Notes: a model not told the origin generated them from the letters alone. A DNA stretch of 64,000 nt from Mercenaria mercenaria (GCF_021730395.1 NC_069378.1:27116001-27180000), one strand, 5' to 3'; shown: positions 26,915 to 39,936, counted from the stretch's first letter. Numbers and translations: made by a program.

Positions 26915-28952
26915 TTCAACTTCAGCTGTCTACTGCCGAACAATCGTCTAGCGATTATGACTAGCAGGCGCTGTAAGGAAACAGTGTTTTGGTAAAAAAG
27001 TTATGTGCAAAGTTAAAAAGCTAAAAGACCCAAAGTAAACAGTTAAAATCAGTGGATTATAGTATTTAGAGAGAGCACGAGTCCAGCCCACTGACAAATG
27101 TCTGCAAACTGGGGCTGGACTGTATATATGTTGGTAAACTGTTCCATAGTCTGATAGTCCTGTGGAAAAAGGAATTTGCATGGTACAATATTTTGGACTG
27201 GGGAATTAAAAAGTTTAAGTTTCGTGTCGGTGTGAGATGATGATGGCCCACTGCCACTAATTCATTTCTAACTTATAGAATATAACCAGTGAGGAATGAT
27301 TTATTCTTCTTTGTTCTAGGGTCTTCCAGTTCAGTTCTGATAACATATTATCTGAGACGCTTCTCGTGTACTAGTAGTCATTAAAACATAGCGTACTGCA
27401 GATCTTTGTACCCTTTCCACTTTATAAGTGATATATTTTTGCCAAGGGTGCCAGGCTGTGGAATCAGCCTGCGGCGGGAGTGGGATGGGGGGTGGGGGGT
27501 GGACATAGGTTTTATAGGCCATTTCTTTAATCTGCCTGTCTTTACATTCCTTTTGATGAAGAGAAGGGTATTACTGGCCTTGGATGTTATGTTATTTATG
27601 TGATTTGACCAGATCAAGTTATTACTTAGAGTAACACCAATATATTTTGCATGGTCAGTGGATTGAAGTTGGACATTATGTAGGGTGTAAGATATATAAC
27701 AGGATTTCTTCTTCTATTCTTAGAACTTCACATTTATCAGGATTAAAATCCTTTGACCATTCTTTTTTCTAAACAGTAGAGGTCTTGCTGTAAGCTTTCT
27801 GCGGAGGATTTAGATTTGGTGATAAGGTAGACAATAGTGTCATCAGCAAAGAAACGGGCTCGACTTTTGATACTATTGGGCAAGTCATTAATGTAGGCGA
27901 GAAATAGGCAGGGGCCAATGATTGAGCCCTGGGGGGACCCCTGACAGGACAGGTAACCTTTCAGAGACTTTACCCTCAACAAGGACTTGCTGAGATTTGT
28001 TACTGATAAATGACTTAACCCATGTGGTGACCTTATTATTGATACCTAGGTATTTGAGTTTGTAGACTAATTCATGATGATCTACTTTGTCACAGGCTTT
28101 ACTAAAATCCATTATGATTACATCAGTTTGTTGGCCTTTTTTCCAGATTATCTACTATTTCTTGGGTAAAACCTATGAGTTGGCTCTCACAACTATGCAT
28201 TGACCTGAAACCATGTTGTATGGGCTAAGGACGTTGTTGTTGTCATTATGTTGGAGACTAGTATCATTATGTTGGAGACTTGTAAATGCTCCAATAATTT
28301 GGATGCTATACAAGTCAGGGAGATGGGCCTTTAATTACTGGGTTTATATTTCTGACATTTCTTGAAAACTGGTGCTATGACCGCATGTTTCCAGTCGTTC
28401 GGAACAACGTCAGTGTCAAGTGACCTTTTTGAGATGACCATTAGTAGAGGGGCAATTTCATTATGTATTTTTTTTAATAACCTAGGTGAAATTTTTGTCT
28501 GGCCCAGTTGCCGTATTAGGGTTTAAACCTAGTAGAAGTTTGTCTACACATTCGACACTTCTATTTATTGGGGACATAGGTGGATGGGTAGGAGTGGAAG
28601 CTGCCTTTTCCGATCGATAACTGCTTAAGGATGAGTGGCTGTGGGCGGGAAAAACAGACTCAAACTGACTGTTGAGAATGTTGTCCTTGGTGACTGGGTC
28701 TGAATGCATCTGACCATTGCTACTAAGTGGGGCTATACCAAAGTTTTAAGTTTTGTTGTGCTTAATAAAAGAGTATATATTTTTCTTTTGACCTTCACCA
28801 GAATTGTCTGTAAAAATTACGGCTTCGAGGTATGACCATTTAGCACTTCTGATTTGTTTCTGGATGCTAGACCTGAGTGCTTTAAACTTTTGGACTTTCA
28901 AGGGCGTTTCCAACTGACGTTTTATGTTATGACGCGATTAGGTAATGTATTA
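26915..28952 (-). mobile_element. 5'-truncated non-LTR retrotransposon (LINE, Jockey/CR1 group) inside duplicate A2
   Basis: On the minus strand the pieces run in order. Near 28900-28700 is a linker typical of the stretch between endonuclease and reverse transcriptase. 28709-28482 gives LLGLNPNTATGPD. 28112-27888 gives MDFSKACDKVDHHELV and a WVKSF pattern. 27982-27743 gives QGSIIGPCLFLAYINDL and the catalytic FADDTIVY. 27257-27066 gives the C-terminal RLWNSLPTYIQ. The frames are out of register, so there are several frameshifts and the copy is dead. The endonuclease is missing. Insertion limits come from comparison with 15302-16676, where the DNA on either side is continuous. Confidence 0.85.
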
Positions 28953-29337
28953 GCGGATTTCTTAAGATTTATAACTTCTAAAGTATGAAACATAGGATTA
29001 AACAAAACAAAACTACGAAAGAAAAAATTACTGAAGATATTAGATTCGAATCACCGTCAGAGAATATAAGTGTAATAAAGACATCGGGATTTAAAATACA
29101 TTGTCGATCATTGTTCTTAAGACACGTGTCACTTACCAAATGTAGTTTGTGTTTACATATGATGTCTAGCAAAGTTTGATTCATTGATATAATATAGTGG
29201 CATTTCCATGCCAGATTTAAGTATTAATATTCTGATATACGACGACTGGTTTACTATACTGAATTGCACCAGTTTTTGGATTATAATAATTATTACAATA
29301 AATATTATATAGTTGTGAAAAACTAGAAGACCGATCT

Positions 29338-29620
29338 GGATATTACATGAGTGTCTTTTCGTTTAAATGTTTTAAACGAGTTGAATGAAATAACAAAATG
29401 CGAGGCTCTGCCGAACATTTATCAGTTTTATTCAATGTGTTTGATAATTTCAACGTGGAAAGACACAAATGTAGTATTCTTTTTATCACATGTAAGCTTT
29501 TCCTGTTGAAACATCAAAATTTCTTTTTTCTTTCCCTGTAATAGATTAAGTAAATTCGTCCAACGTCTCCTATGTTTAAAACGACGTCAGCGTCAAAGCT
29601 GCATTACACTAGTATAATAC
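29338..29620. mobile_element. Family C foldback element, copy 2
   Basis: Same structure as 16395-16676 (GAGGCTCTGCCGA centre, GACGTCAGCGTCAAAGC tail, ACACTAGTATAATAC end). It was probably already present before the A duplication. Confidence 0.8.
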
Positions 29621-29625
29621 TAAAA

Positions 29626-32380
29626 ATCAGAATAACAATGTAGTATGTACAATGAATGAAAACCCTGTTTTGAAAGTATAATATTTCTCAGTATCTGCGT
29701 AACGCTATATACGGTTTAGTCCTGACACTCTCTTATAGGGATTTATTTCATCACACATTCTTCGTCTCCGAATGGCTTCACTCTGCTGCATTGAAGAGTG
29801 AAACCTTATAAAACCCACTGCTAAAGATGAATTTTAATCAATCAATTTCTTTCCTTTGGGGCTTCGCAGTACGAAACTACTCTCAACATTACGATAAAGT
29901 GGATAATAGGATGAGCTTTACAGATTGAGAGAAATTATCTTCTACTCAAGCCGTAATACGATGATGGTGGGTTATTTAAAGATATCAGAAGAAGTGAAAG
30001 AATAATTTGAATGTAGAATAAATAACTAGTTAAAATAGTTTAATGGTATTTATTGCTGGAAAAATTAAGTTTAACCTTTTCTTACATTTTATATAATTAC
30101 ACAGCATAAGCTAACAGAAAATCACGATGCCAAGTAAGTAACTGGTAAACTATTGCCAGTTCGATCGCTAGAATACGCTTAACAGCATTAACAGCCTATA
30201 CGCCTGCAAAACTTAACTCAGTAACTTAAAGACATTTTACTTTTCTATAAATAGGTACCTGCGTTTTATACTGACCTCCATTTGCGTATCCTAGACTAGA
30301 CCACTGGCTTTTGCTGTTGGAACCTCCGACATTAAACATCACTGGTTTTATCTACTTTTGATCTGCATTTGAATCTTCGATACTAGAGTTCACCGATTTT
30401 CTTTACCGGCGATCTGTGTTTAAGTCACCAATACAAAAGTTCACTTATTTTCTATACAAATCTGTATTTGAACTCCCGACACCGGCTTTCTCTACCGCAG
30501 ATTTGTAACTGAGTCTCAATCTTTTGAATCTTCAACACTGCAGTTCACTAGTTTCATCTACTGCGATCTGTATTTGAATTTTAAAATACTAGACGGTACT
30601 GGTTTTCTCTACCAAAGACATTTATTTGAATCTGCATTATTAGTGATCAATGGTTTTCTCTGCCGATAGATCTGTGTTTAATCTCTGACACTAGATTTTG
30701 CTGATCTTCTCTATATATCGATCTGTATTTGAATATGATTTAAAATTGAAAATCAAGTTAATAAATTTATTTTTTCTGTGCAGGGACTAGCCGTCAAGGG
30801 TATTTTTATTTCTTTTCAGATGTAGACATGATGAAAATGCGGTGCAGCTATTATTCAACTTCATTAGAAAGATAGACAAAAGCAGAAAACCAAACGTCTG
30901 TATTGGCTGTATAATATTATAATAACAGAAAGTGTCGTCAAGATATAATAACTTTAATTATATGAATTGTCTGCTTAAAGTGCATTTCAGTTTTGCAGGA
31001 TGTGGTACATATGCTGAAATTATTTACTGAAAGTGCCTTTACTGTGAGATATGCCGATATTGAAGACAGTTTTACTGATACTACCTTTACATCCATGTAA
31101 AATAACATGTAAGCTGGCATAAAATTGTTTGTGCTGGATAGGGTGCAATCACGGGGGAGAAACTGTTACACCAGACTCGGTTGAGGAGGATATAATGTTA
31201 CAGATTTAGGATGCTGCTGCTACAGTTTTACCGGATAACGGTATAGTATATGAAGGATAATAATCGTTGGTGGTGGTGTTGTTGACCAAAGAAATGGTAA
31301 AGATTGATCTCCCTTAGCATTTAATGCGTATAGTCACTTTACTGTCCAGTTCAAACATAGCCATTCTACGATGTAGTTAATAGGTTGAATGGAACAAAGT
31401 CTTTGATTACTTCCTTGAGAAACAATTGAATTAGTACAATAGAAAATATTCGAGTCAATAAATGAGCCGTTACATCCGTTTTTGAAGGTCTCTGATTAAC
31501 AATCTGTTATTAGTGATTTAATTTCAATATTACTGTCTTACAGTTTCGAGCTTCCGTGGGTCCAAATCTCAGTGTTACCATGTGAGCGGGCATATTTTAT
31601 GATGCGTTATAAGTTGCTGCAAATTCATGTTCAAACAAATATCGTATCCAAATTAAACACTCAAGAATACATATTACTTGAGATAATGTTGTGTGCATCT
31701 GCCTAAAATTAGTTTATTTATTGGATAATAACTTTAAATGCATAAAATCCTCATCCTCGTCAAATTGATTAACTTGCCAAAATACATATAAACCTATTAA
31801 GTTTTGTATAGCCTCATTCACAATTCAACGTTAAGTATAATAGTACTTTTTTAAATCCAGATTTGTAGACGTAGTACACATTTGCACTGTGCTTAGCTAT
31901 ACATGTATTTGGATTGTACTATTTCAATACTTACACACAGCTTAGTTTATACATACAAATATGTCAATTTTATGTTCGTGACGCAAGGGTTTAGTAACCG
32001 TAATATATCTTTAACATACATTATAACTGTTACGTTTCCAACCATGAATTTGTATCACACAGCATAATTACTTATTAAAAATGATCAATCATGACAACAT
32101 GACTGAAGAACTTCGGGAAGAAAATTAAAATAATTCCCTGTTTAATATCTATAAGAAATAGCATGGTCTGGATTCTTTCAATAAATTGTTAGAACTGGAC
32201 ACATGCGTTATAAACGACAGTATAGAATATAACAAGCAGCGTGCTAGCGTATCAAAGAAAACCAAACATGTTAATTTCATCCTCTCCGGGGCGTTTCTAG
32301 AGTAATTAATGTACTTTCAGGACATGAGGTTAATTAATAATATATCATAACATAAACAACATCTTTTTAAGTTGTTTATA
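29626..32380 (+). repeat. Segmental duplicate B2
   Basis: Second copy of the B block, directly following A2. It keeps one unit of the 41-bp repeat (30146-30186) and an uninterrupted site where B1 has the family B element. No convincing gene. Confidence 0.85.
30265..30730 (+). repeat. Degenerate ~51-bp tandem repeat (B2)
   Basis: Paralogue of 23270-23720 with the same decayed units (GATCTGTATTTGAAT and TTCACTAGTTT variants). Confidence 0.65.
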
Positions 32381-33440
32381 ATGAAGGGTTCTTTTTTCGA
32401 ACAAATACTTTTCAGATGATGATTATTTTCACATCTGCAAACCTATTTCAGTATAAAAAAATACTTGAATGGAGACGCTTTTTTATAAACAGATTACCTA
32501 GAAATCGACTAGTAACGTGATTTTGTGGGCGAGTTAGTATATACCTGAGAGCATTGATCGCCGAAAAAATGCCAAATAGATATGCCTTAAATACATCATA
32601 CTCAAAACATATATACCATAGTGTAAACACTGATACAATGTGTAAAACAATGCAAAAAACGAGTATAAAAATATTCTATAGTATAATATTCGTTAACATT
32701 ACTAGTACTAATAAATATTTACATCGGATTGGTTGTGTTTTACAAACCATGCTTTTGCTTCCATTGCAAATGTTAGGACGTTACCTGCCGCGAAACACCT
32801 CTATTTACACTGCCCAGTAAGATAACGTTGAAACATGATGCAGCTGGAGAGAGAAGGTATGTGCATAACTAACCCGTTTAATCTCCGAAACAGTGGGTTT
32901 TTTTCAATGAACATATCAAAGAGGTGCACTCTGGAACAAAGGTTAAGTAGAGTAAGCGATGCTTGGCATAATATATATATAAAACAGTTAATAAAATCCG
33001 TGTGCAGGTATGAAATATACAAAAGTTCAATTTCCAATGAAAATCAGAAGTAGACTTCAATAATTTTAATTTTTTCACTGGAAGCGCTTTCAGTTGTACA
33101 GTACATATCTTCAACTTTTACATATATATATATATAGAAGTTAATCTTCGTATTCAAGATTAGAATTACATGGGAGCGACCCATTTGGTAGTAAAACAGA
33201 ACAACTTCCTTCCTGCAACTGGGTTTGTTTCTTTGTCGGCATTCACTTACTAACATAACTTGTTAGTACAGACAATGCTTAATCAGATATTTCTTGTGAG
33301 ACAATCTCTTGCGCATTTCTTTTACTTTAATTTGTCATCTATATCTAATCGTTAAGATACGTGTATCATATACGGTATTTGTCATTCTCATGACCGGTAC
33401 GAACTGCTTCTTTCAATGTTTTTTCATACCAATCAATATA
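32381..33440. other. No gene seen
   Basis: Several overlapping 60-88 codon frames on both strands in low-complexity sequence. None has a domain, splice context or signal that supports it. Confidence 0.5.
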
Positions 33441-34500
33441 GAGTAAAATTCCTACTTACGACCACGCCGAAATTACGACCACACCGCTAATACGACCGAT
33501 TTTGCAAAGAACGGAATATTTCCTTCTTAAAACCAATGGTCGTTTGTCCGAAAATGCGACCAAACTGCTAATCCACTAATGCGACCACCAATTTCAGAAC
33601 TGTTTGATTTTTCACACTTAATTAATCACCGCAATTACGACCACTCAAATTGTTCTGTATGTTGCCGCGAATCGCCGCGGGAATTAACACGTGCGACATC
33701 GTGTTAACACGTTAAGCGTGTACATTGTGTATTTATCCGTTAATTGCTAACAAGTCTTTTAAACGTTATCAAAACAACGTATCAAACTGTTTGATTGTCT
33801 GAAATTGTTATTTAAAGATGTTTGGTGTTTTACATCGCTATTTTAACATAAGAAATTGTTGAAATAATTAATTTGTTTGTAATTAGACGAGTGCCCGCTG
33901 ATCGAATTGACTGGATTAAAACGGATTTAATTAGATCTAAACGGTGTTTGTTTGTTATAATTATTAATGTAAATACGTTTGGGATTTCAGCGGAGAAAGA
34001 AGTTTGAAAAGGTTTGATATTGTTGTAATTGTCTTTAATTGAACAAAATCATTATCAGTTAAGTGCGTCCTTAATTAATACACAGTTTGATCCGTAATTC
34101 TTTGATTAACACAGTGATCAAGTATTTAAGGCTAATGAAATGCTTATCTTTATCAGTCTTTATCAGTCTTCTTTCGTATCTGATACTAACATAGCCATGG
34201 AAAAACGAAAAAGGAAAGAATTAAGTTTGAAAGAAAAAGTTGAACTAATTAACCATAGTAATGGTCGAAGTCAACGTCAGTTGGCCGAACAGTTCGGCAT
34301 TGGTAAAACACAGGTAATTTAAATTCAACATTGTTTTACAGAAAAATGAAATGACAAAACTATTGTTGCTTTTTGAATTGTTGCTTTGTAATGGTCGATT
34401 TTTTTCATGATCCGTGAACAATTTATTTATCGCATTCTTTTGTCTATTTTCAGGTGCAGACGATACTTAAGAGAAAAGCTGAAATCACAAAAATGTAAGC
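33441..34500 (+). mobile_element. Tigger/pogo-type DNA transposon, 5' part
   Basis: The left end follows a TA and reads GAGTAAAATTCCTACTTACG, close to the CAGTNNAACC-type ends of Tigger elements. Subterminal copies of TACGACCAC and GCGACCA recur to about 33660. From 34197 a frame encodes MEKRKRKELSLKEKVELI then QRQLAEQFGIGKTQ, a CENP-B/Psq-type N-terminal helix-turn-helix. It is interrupted at 34314-34453 by a GT-AG intron-like gap and resumes as VQTILKRKAEI to a TAA at 34496, or to a GTAAGC donor at 34494. The DDE catalytic domain and the right end were not found, so the copy looks 3'-truncated. Confidence 0.7.
34197..34498 (+). CDS. CENP-B-type HTH reading frame of the Tigger-like element
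   Basis: Exon 34197-34313 (39 codons, phase 0) joins 34454-34498 across a 140-bp GT-AG interval. The peptide is basic at the start (EKRKRKELSLKEKV) and ends in the recognition-helix pattern AEQFGIGKTQVQTILKRKAE. This is the DNA-binding part of pogo-family transposases and of CENP-B-like host proteins. No DDE domain follows within reach, so it is more likely a transposon remnant than a domesticated gene. It may continue through the GTAAGC donor to an unseen exon. A stretch near 35522 (EYVEKRRKTVSSEAWNK) might be a further piece, but it has no clear acceptor. Confidence 0.5.
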
Positions 34501-36161
34501 GTTTCTTAAATATAATGTTTTGTTCAAAACGATGGTTCGACCTCTAAAGAAGGAAAATATACCAAGTCCAGGTAATACATGCATATTGAAAATTGTTTTT
34601 ACCAGCTTTTTTAGTATCTTAGGTATTCGTGGGTTAGGTGACGATATAGTATATTTGCAGATTAACGGAGAACATAAACCTGACAATGAATATCTTTTCT
34701 GAAACGTTCTTGCAGTTGTGTAAAATCAGTTTATCAAAGCGTTTGCAAACATCATCGTATGAATTGCAAAATGAGTGCGTCTATTGAAATGGAGATATCT
34801 TTGACAGCATCTATAATTGCTTTGGGGCAAATTCATTGAACTTCTGTTATTGATAGTGACATGACAAACTTTGGTATTTATTATATTCAAATTGCATTGC
34901 TGGAGATGAAATACCAGCTCGTCTAATCTGTTCATAGACATTTCTGCACATTTTTGATTTCAATTATGTATCGTTCTATGATCGTTTCATCAATTTTAAC
35001 ATTTTTATGATAAAGCCCGTGTGAAGACAGTTGTTTTAAATACCAGTAACATTTTTATTGTGAAGTTTTAATTTATAACTTGACTACGTTCATTTTTCCA
35101 TTTATTAGATCTTTTCATAACAATATCACTTAAAAAGTAAAACTAAAACAGTTCGCAATACAATAAACAACAAAACATTTTTCCAAAATACCTATTACAT
35201 CTTTTTAAAATATAATTACACAAGCAATGAAAAACATACCACTTGCAATACCATAAGTCGACAGAAGCATTTGTTCCTTAATATCAGTTCTATTACACAT
35301 TTTCATAAAATGTGGATACTTTAAAAGTAATCAGTGACATATGATTATTGCAACGTCTTCTTACAAATAATCCAAAATGTTGTGCAGAAAGGAGTAAATT
35401 GTGCAACGCTTTGAAATAATGGACAAAGTTTCTATTCATTTTACAAATAGCTAACACTTGTTTTCACTAACTTTATCATTTTTTTTGTGTCATATATACA
35501 TTCTGTGGAAAATGAATATGTTGAGAAAAGGAGAAAAACAGTTAGTAGTGAGGCATGGAATAAACACGCATTCTTTATATGTATAGGTATATGTTAAAAC
35601 TGAAGGCATTAAATCCAGTTACATATGGTTATCAGTTCAAAGTGCAGGTATGTTCACCAAACTGTGAGGCCCACATGTACATGTACATGAACATGGATAT
35701 TGAACGGCATGCTAGGACAGCGGCAGTCTAGTGGTTAAGGTGTTGGCCGCTCAACCCGGGGGTCGTTGGTTCAAGCCCCATCGGGGTCACAACCATGACT
35801 TCTCATATGACACCAGTACTGGTTTTTCTCCAGGAAGCGGACTCGGGATTGGTTCAAATAAGCTGAAAGCTTTCATCAGAATCGAGCAAAAATAAATCAG
35901 TATAAACTAAACTAATTTAACGACATGATACTATAAATAAATTATTAACTTAACTGATATATCTCCATTATTCCTACACGTCGTGGTTAATATATGTTTT
36001 GATTGTAAACAGTTTACTGGAGAGTAAAACTGGAGGTTCGACTGATACACATATAACATGTTGTGATTCCAGGGGTTATTTGTTTTCGTGCATATTCTTT
36101 GTTTGGATCGTAATTTCTTAGTGGGAAACTGAGCATAAACATGACATACACTGACCATGTT
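34501..36161. other. No gene seen apart from a SINE
   Basis: AT-rich, probably including the decayed remainder of the Tigger-like element. A right end was looked for and not found. Confidence 0.5.
35712..35910 (+). repeat. tRNA-derived SINE, second family
   Basis: A box TAGTGGTTAAGG (35729-35740) and B box GGTTCAAGCCC (35768-35778) within a tRNA-like head. A non-tRNA body (CTGGTTTTTCTCCAGGAAGC) and an A-rich AAAATAAAT tail follow. The body differs from the other SINE family. A lone tRNA pseudogene is less likely because of the long tail. Confidence 0.7.
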
Positions 36162-37151
36162 TTACTGCCCTATATTTTCTTCGGCGGTTTGAGCGTATTC
36201 GACTCGTTTTCGTGAATGCACATTCCGCTGACATAGCAGTAGGTAGAAGATTTTATTGACCTCTTTTAAGAAACCGGACCCGCTGATGAAATATGATATG
36301 GAATTGACTGCATTATGGGTGTTAAGTAATGCATTGAAGATAGCCCAAAACAGTTCCAGAACGGCATCACTGTACTCGTTACCATGTGACAGAACCCAGC
36401 TTGTATAGATAAGCCGAAACACCATAAAGGGAATGGCGCATATAATGTAAACTAAAGCCAGTGACTTGAGCCACTTCGTTCTTTACATCCTCGTGCTGTT
36501 GTTGTCAGTGTCAGTGGTATAACCTGTGTGCGAGTATTCCATTTGACTGTAAAGACTCGGGTGATGATGTATATATTTACTACCACCATGGTTGCTAATG
36601 GTATCAGGGACATCGCGTCTACTATCTGTGACCATATATAAAAATATAAATTGGCATAACTCTCGTCTATCGGGTAACACATTTCTTTCTCTAGGTTTCC
36701 CCTACTATAAAGAAAATGTACCATCAGTATAGTAAAGAGAGTCACCTGGCTTAATAAAAAAAAGGTTCATCTTTTGTGATGTAAATATACTTTTTGTTTT
36801 CCCCGACATCCATGAAACAATAAAGTGCTCAATTGTTACCATAACAACAAAGCAAACAGAGCAAAATGAGCAAACACAGAGTAAATATAATTGTACTTTA
36901 CATATCAACGGCGACATTAAGTCAATTCCGTACCCGAAGATTATCCAATTTCTGGGTACTATAATCCATAGTACTAATAAGTCTGATACAGCAACGCCAG
37001 TCAGATACTTTGATATGCCAGTGTAACTGGACCTGCGTTGCATCAGAACAATTGTCGTAATATTTCCTGCTGTTCCGAAAATAAGGAGGATGGGCGAAAA
37101 CACATTCCAGATAATTAAAGCAATCTTTTTTTCATAAAACATTTCTGTCAT
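36162..37151 (-). pseudogene. Rhodopsin-like (class A) GPCR, frame broken
   Basis: Single-exon minus-strand reading frame of about 330 codons covering seven membrane helices. Frame one (37151-36750) starts at MTEMFYEKK. It has TM1 with the GN motif at residues 29-30, TM2 with SDLLVL (Asp57), the TM3 cysteine (Cys84), and EHF at 108-110 where DRY/DRF is expected. A run of eight A near 36756 marks a frame change, after which TM4-TM5 sequence continues (TLFTILMVHFL, then LIPLATMVVVNIYII). A second change near 36475 leads to TM6 (LKSLALVYIICAIPFMVF) and TM7 (NSISYFISGSGFLKEV), where the NPxxY site reads NSISY. The layout resembles molluscan orphan peptide-type receptors; the ligand cannot be assigned. 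Two frame changes and the lost Arg suggest a pseudogene, but the homopolymer could be a sequencing error. Confidence 0.75.
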
Positions 37152-38801
37152 TATAGAATATAAAACGCAGCTTTATCAACTAGTATATTGTTCTCTCAAA
37201 CAAAAAATATACGTTTATTAGTTATATCGGAGTATTATAATTATGTCCTTTAATACATAAATCCAAAAAAATATTCACCTTCACTTATAGCGTCGGTGAT
37301 TAGCGTATAAATATAGACCTAAAATAATTTAAAGTCAGGGATGAAAAGTCTATCAGTCATTTGAAGCTTGAATTTGAAGGATTTCAAACCTTTTCATTTC
37401 TAAAGGTTTAAATAGAGATGTCTCTGCGGCACCGAATAAATCTCATCAATGGATCCTTCTGAAATAAACAAACGTTATGCTAGTAGTTATGTATAGATAT
37501 TTTTCTACATATTTTTCTGTTTTTCATGCTTAAACACCCTTTATCATCAGTGTTTAGTTTAAATCTTTTCGTCATGTCATACACACCAAACGAATTTTAA
37601 CAAAAGCACGTACGTATGCCAAAGGTAGAATAAACTGTATTACAATCTTTCTGTAAAAGAATACTCAATAAAAGTCTCATTTTCGAATGAAAAAAAATTA
37701 AATGGTTAAAGAATTATTTGGAAATATCTTACGAAATTATTCTTGATCATATCAATGCTTAACTTGGATAAGTAACAACTCAAGTGGAGAACACTCAAAC
37801 ACAATATAAGTCATGTAATATAGACAGCAATGTCTGCCGATTTTATAAAGAAGAAATAGGATGCCACCATATAGAGAAAATTCTAAAATTTTCTGACTTT
37901 CGGGGAATTGTTGGATAGGCGACAGGTACAGGATCAAGATACCATGAAACTGAAAGAGGAAGAAGAAAATAAAAGACTGTTTGGCCTGGGCGGTGGTTGG
38001 GAGGAGAGGGTAAAGATATATTGAGAAACACAATGAACTGGAAGATAATGACGGAAAATACAAAACCCTTTACCTTTTTAAATTGTGAAAGTCGATGATA
38101 AGAAGCAGTATGTAGAAACAGAAGTAGCAGATAATAAAAAGATAAAAGGCAAAAACGGAGGAAAGGAGATAGATACTAAAACTGATATTGAGACGACACG
38201 AGAAAATTAATGTGAACACTTTTTCTGGTGTAAAAAAAGACAAGAAACAAGAACGGGTAAGGGCACCATGAAACACACTCAAGGTTCATCAAAATCTGAA
38301 AGTCAAATTATATCTTGCGGGGTTGCAATAAGGTGGGTTGGGAGATATTCATTAAAGAAACAATATCAAGAAAAACAAGAATTTTCGATCTTTAAAAGAG
38401 AAGAACGTTACTTTTGAGAGGCTAATGAGGAATTTGGAAACAGGAAGTTTATAATTAGAAATACAATAAACAGGAGAGAATGATAGCAACATATTTCATT
38501 TCCTGTAATTATGATTGCGGAGACATTATTAAAGCTCATGTAGTTCTTATGTGAAGTAACTCTGACACTAACTTGATGACGATTAAGAGAAAAATGTAAT
38601 AGAGGCAAATTTGCTCAAACATATAAGCAATATTTAGAAAACAAATCTCAATGTATTCTAATTATGACGACTAAGACATGTTTAATGTTTTATTAAGTTG
38701 TGAGGAGTTGCTACTGAGACACAAATTCAATGTAAACCTTAATTTTACTTTGTTGCTGAATGTCTTAGTTAACAAACTTTTAATTGTACATCTTCACCAG
38801 T
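37152..38801. other. No gene seen; purine-rich strand bias
   Basis: 37900-38640 is rich in A and G on the plus strand (GAAAGAGGAAGAAGAAAATA and similar), which gives pyrimidine-rich minus frames. No protein is supported. Confidence 0.5.
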
Positions 38802-39085
38802 ATGGCAGCAGCAAGAGCTAAGAAACGTCTATAAATTCCTGTTATCATTGGAGAAAATGTACATGTGAAGGTTAAGTTTGATGAAGAACTAAACTGGTAC
38901 GAGTTTGCTGATGCTATTTAAGAAAGCGTCAGTGTATCTACGAAGAACATGCAGGGTATATTTCGAGTATCAGCTGAGAAACGGGTGCAAATATAGACAT
39001 AGACATTTAATGGCGTAATTAATGATATAACATGGTGCCTGTGTAGTCCTGACGACGTACACGGTTACAAAGAAACATTAAGGTC
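38802..39085 (+). pseudogene. Unidentified broken coding fossil
   Basis: A frame of about 95 codons with protein-like composition, starting MAAARAKKRL and containing VKVKFDEELNWYEFADAI and MQGIFRVSAEKR. It is interrupted about four times and so cannot encode a protein. The style resembles the N-terminal part of ORF1- or gag-like proteins of bivalve retroelements, but I do not recognise the family with confidence. No flanking terminal repeats are visible. Treated as an old element fragment. Confidence 0.35.
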
Positions 39086-39936
39086 TATTTGACATATTTG
39101 CCCCGTCAGATCTTTAATCTTCCATAATCTCTCCATGGACAGGATTTTGTTATGTATCTAACACTAATGCATTTGAAGCGCCAGCCTGTAACAAAACAAT
39201 TTGATGATAGTAAGGATAGCAGTTTCGATGTTTGTAAATAGTTTACATTTCATGTAGTTTCATCATATAATTCCATATATAAGGTAAAAAAAGAATAGTT
39301 CTAGAGACACACGTCAATCTGTAAATCAGTGCAAACAAACGCTCATACATCAAGATTGATTCAACATTAAACATGTACAACAAATGACAACCATATGCTT
39401 ACGACGGGTGATCTAGATTTAATAAACTTTCATTACAAATTAAATCCGACTGATAAAATTTCATATTTGAAGTATACAATATCTATTTCATTCTCATATC
39501 AAATTTGAAGTCTGTGCACAAAATATAGCCCTCAGTACATTTAACATGCCAACATATGCCACAGCGGTTAATTGACAAACTTTATTTTGAATTCTTTAGG
39601 AAATGTATATATTTGACCTGCATCGCTTCAGCTTTCGTTTGTTACTATAGCGACTGAAAATGGGTAGTCAGACGACAATGTTTTCTTTCTTGCAAACAGC
39701 GGAAAGATAATGTGTAAAAGTGTATTATGTACAATTTTCATTGCACAATATTACTAAATACAATTATTAGGAGAAAAAATTCATTAATTCTAGACTATTC
39801 AAAATGATAAATTTGACAGAAAGCTAATAAAAGGTAATCAATTTGTCAGTCAGATTAAAGAAGAAGAAAAACTGTTCCAGTTTGGAAAAGAAATAATCAT
39901 ACATAAAAATATTTTGTACAAAAAAAATAAACCTAC

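Larger units (their letters stand above)
26354..29620 (+). repeat. Segmental duplicate A2, interrupted by a LINE
   Basis: Matches A1 on both sides of the LINE at 26915-28952. The two A2 parts, 26354-26914 and 28953-29620, line up with continuous A1 sequence. It lacks the palindromic element present in A1. Confidence 0.85.

Noticed and set aside
35712-35790. Possible tRNA gene
   Set aside because: A and B boxes are present, but the sequence continues as a SINE body with an A-rich tail and the cloverleaf ends do not pair convincingly.
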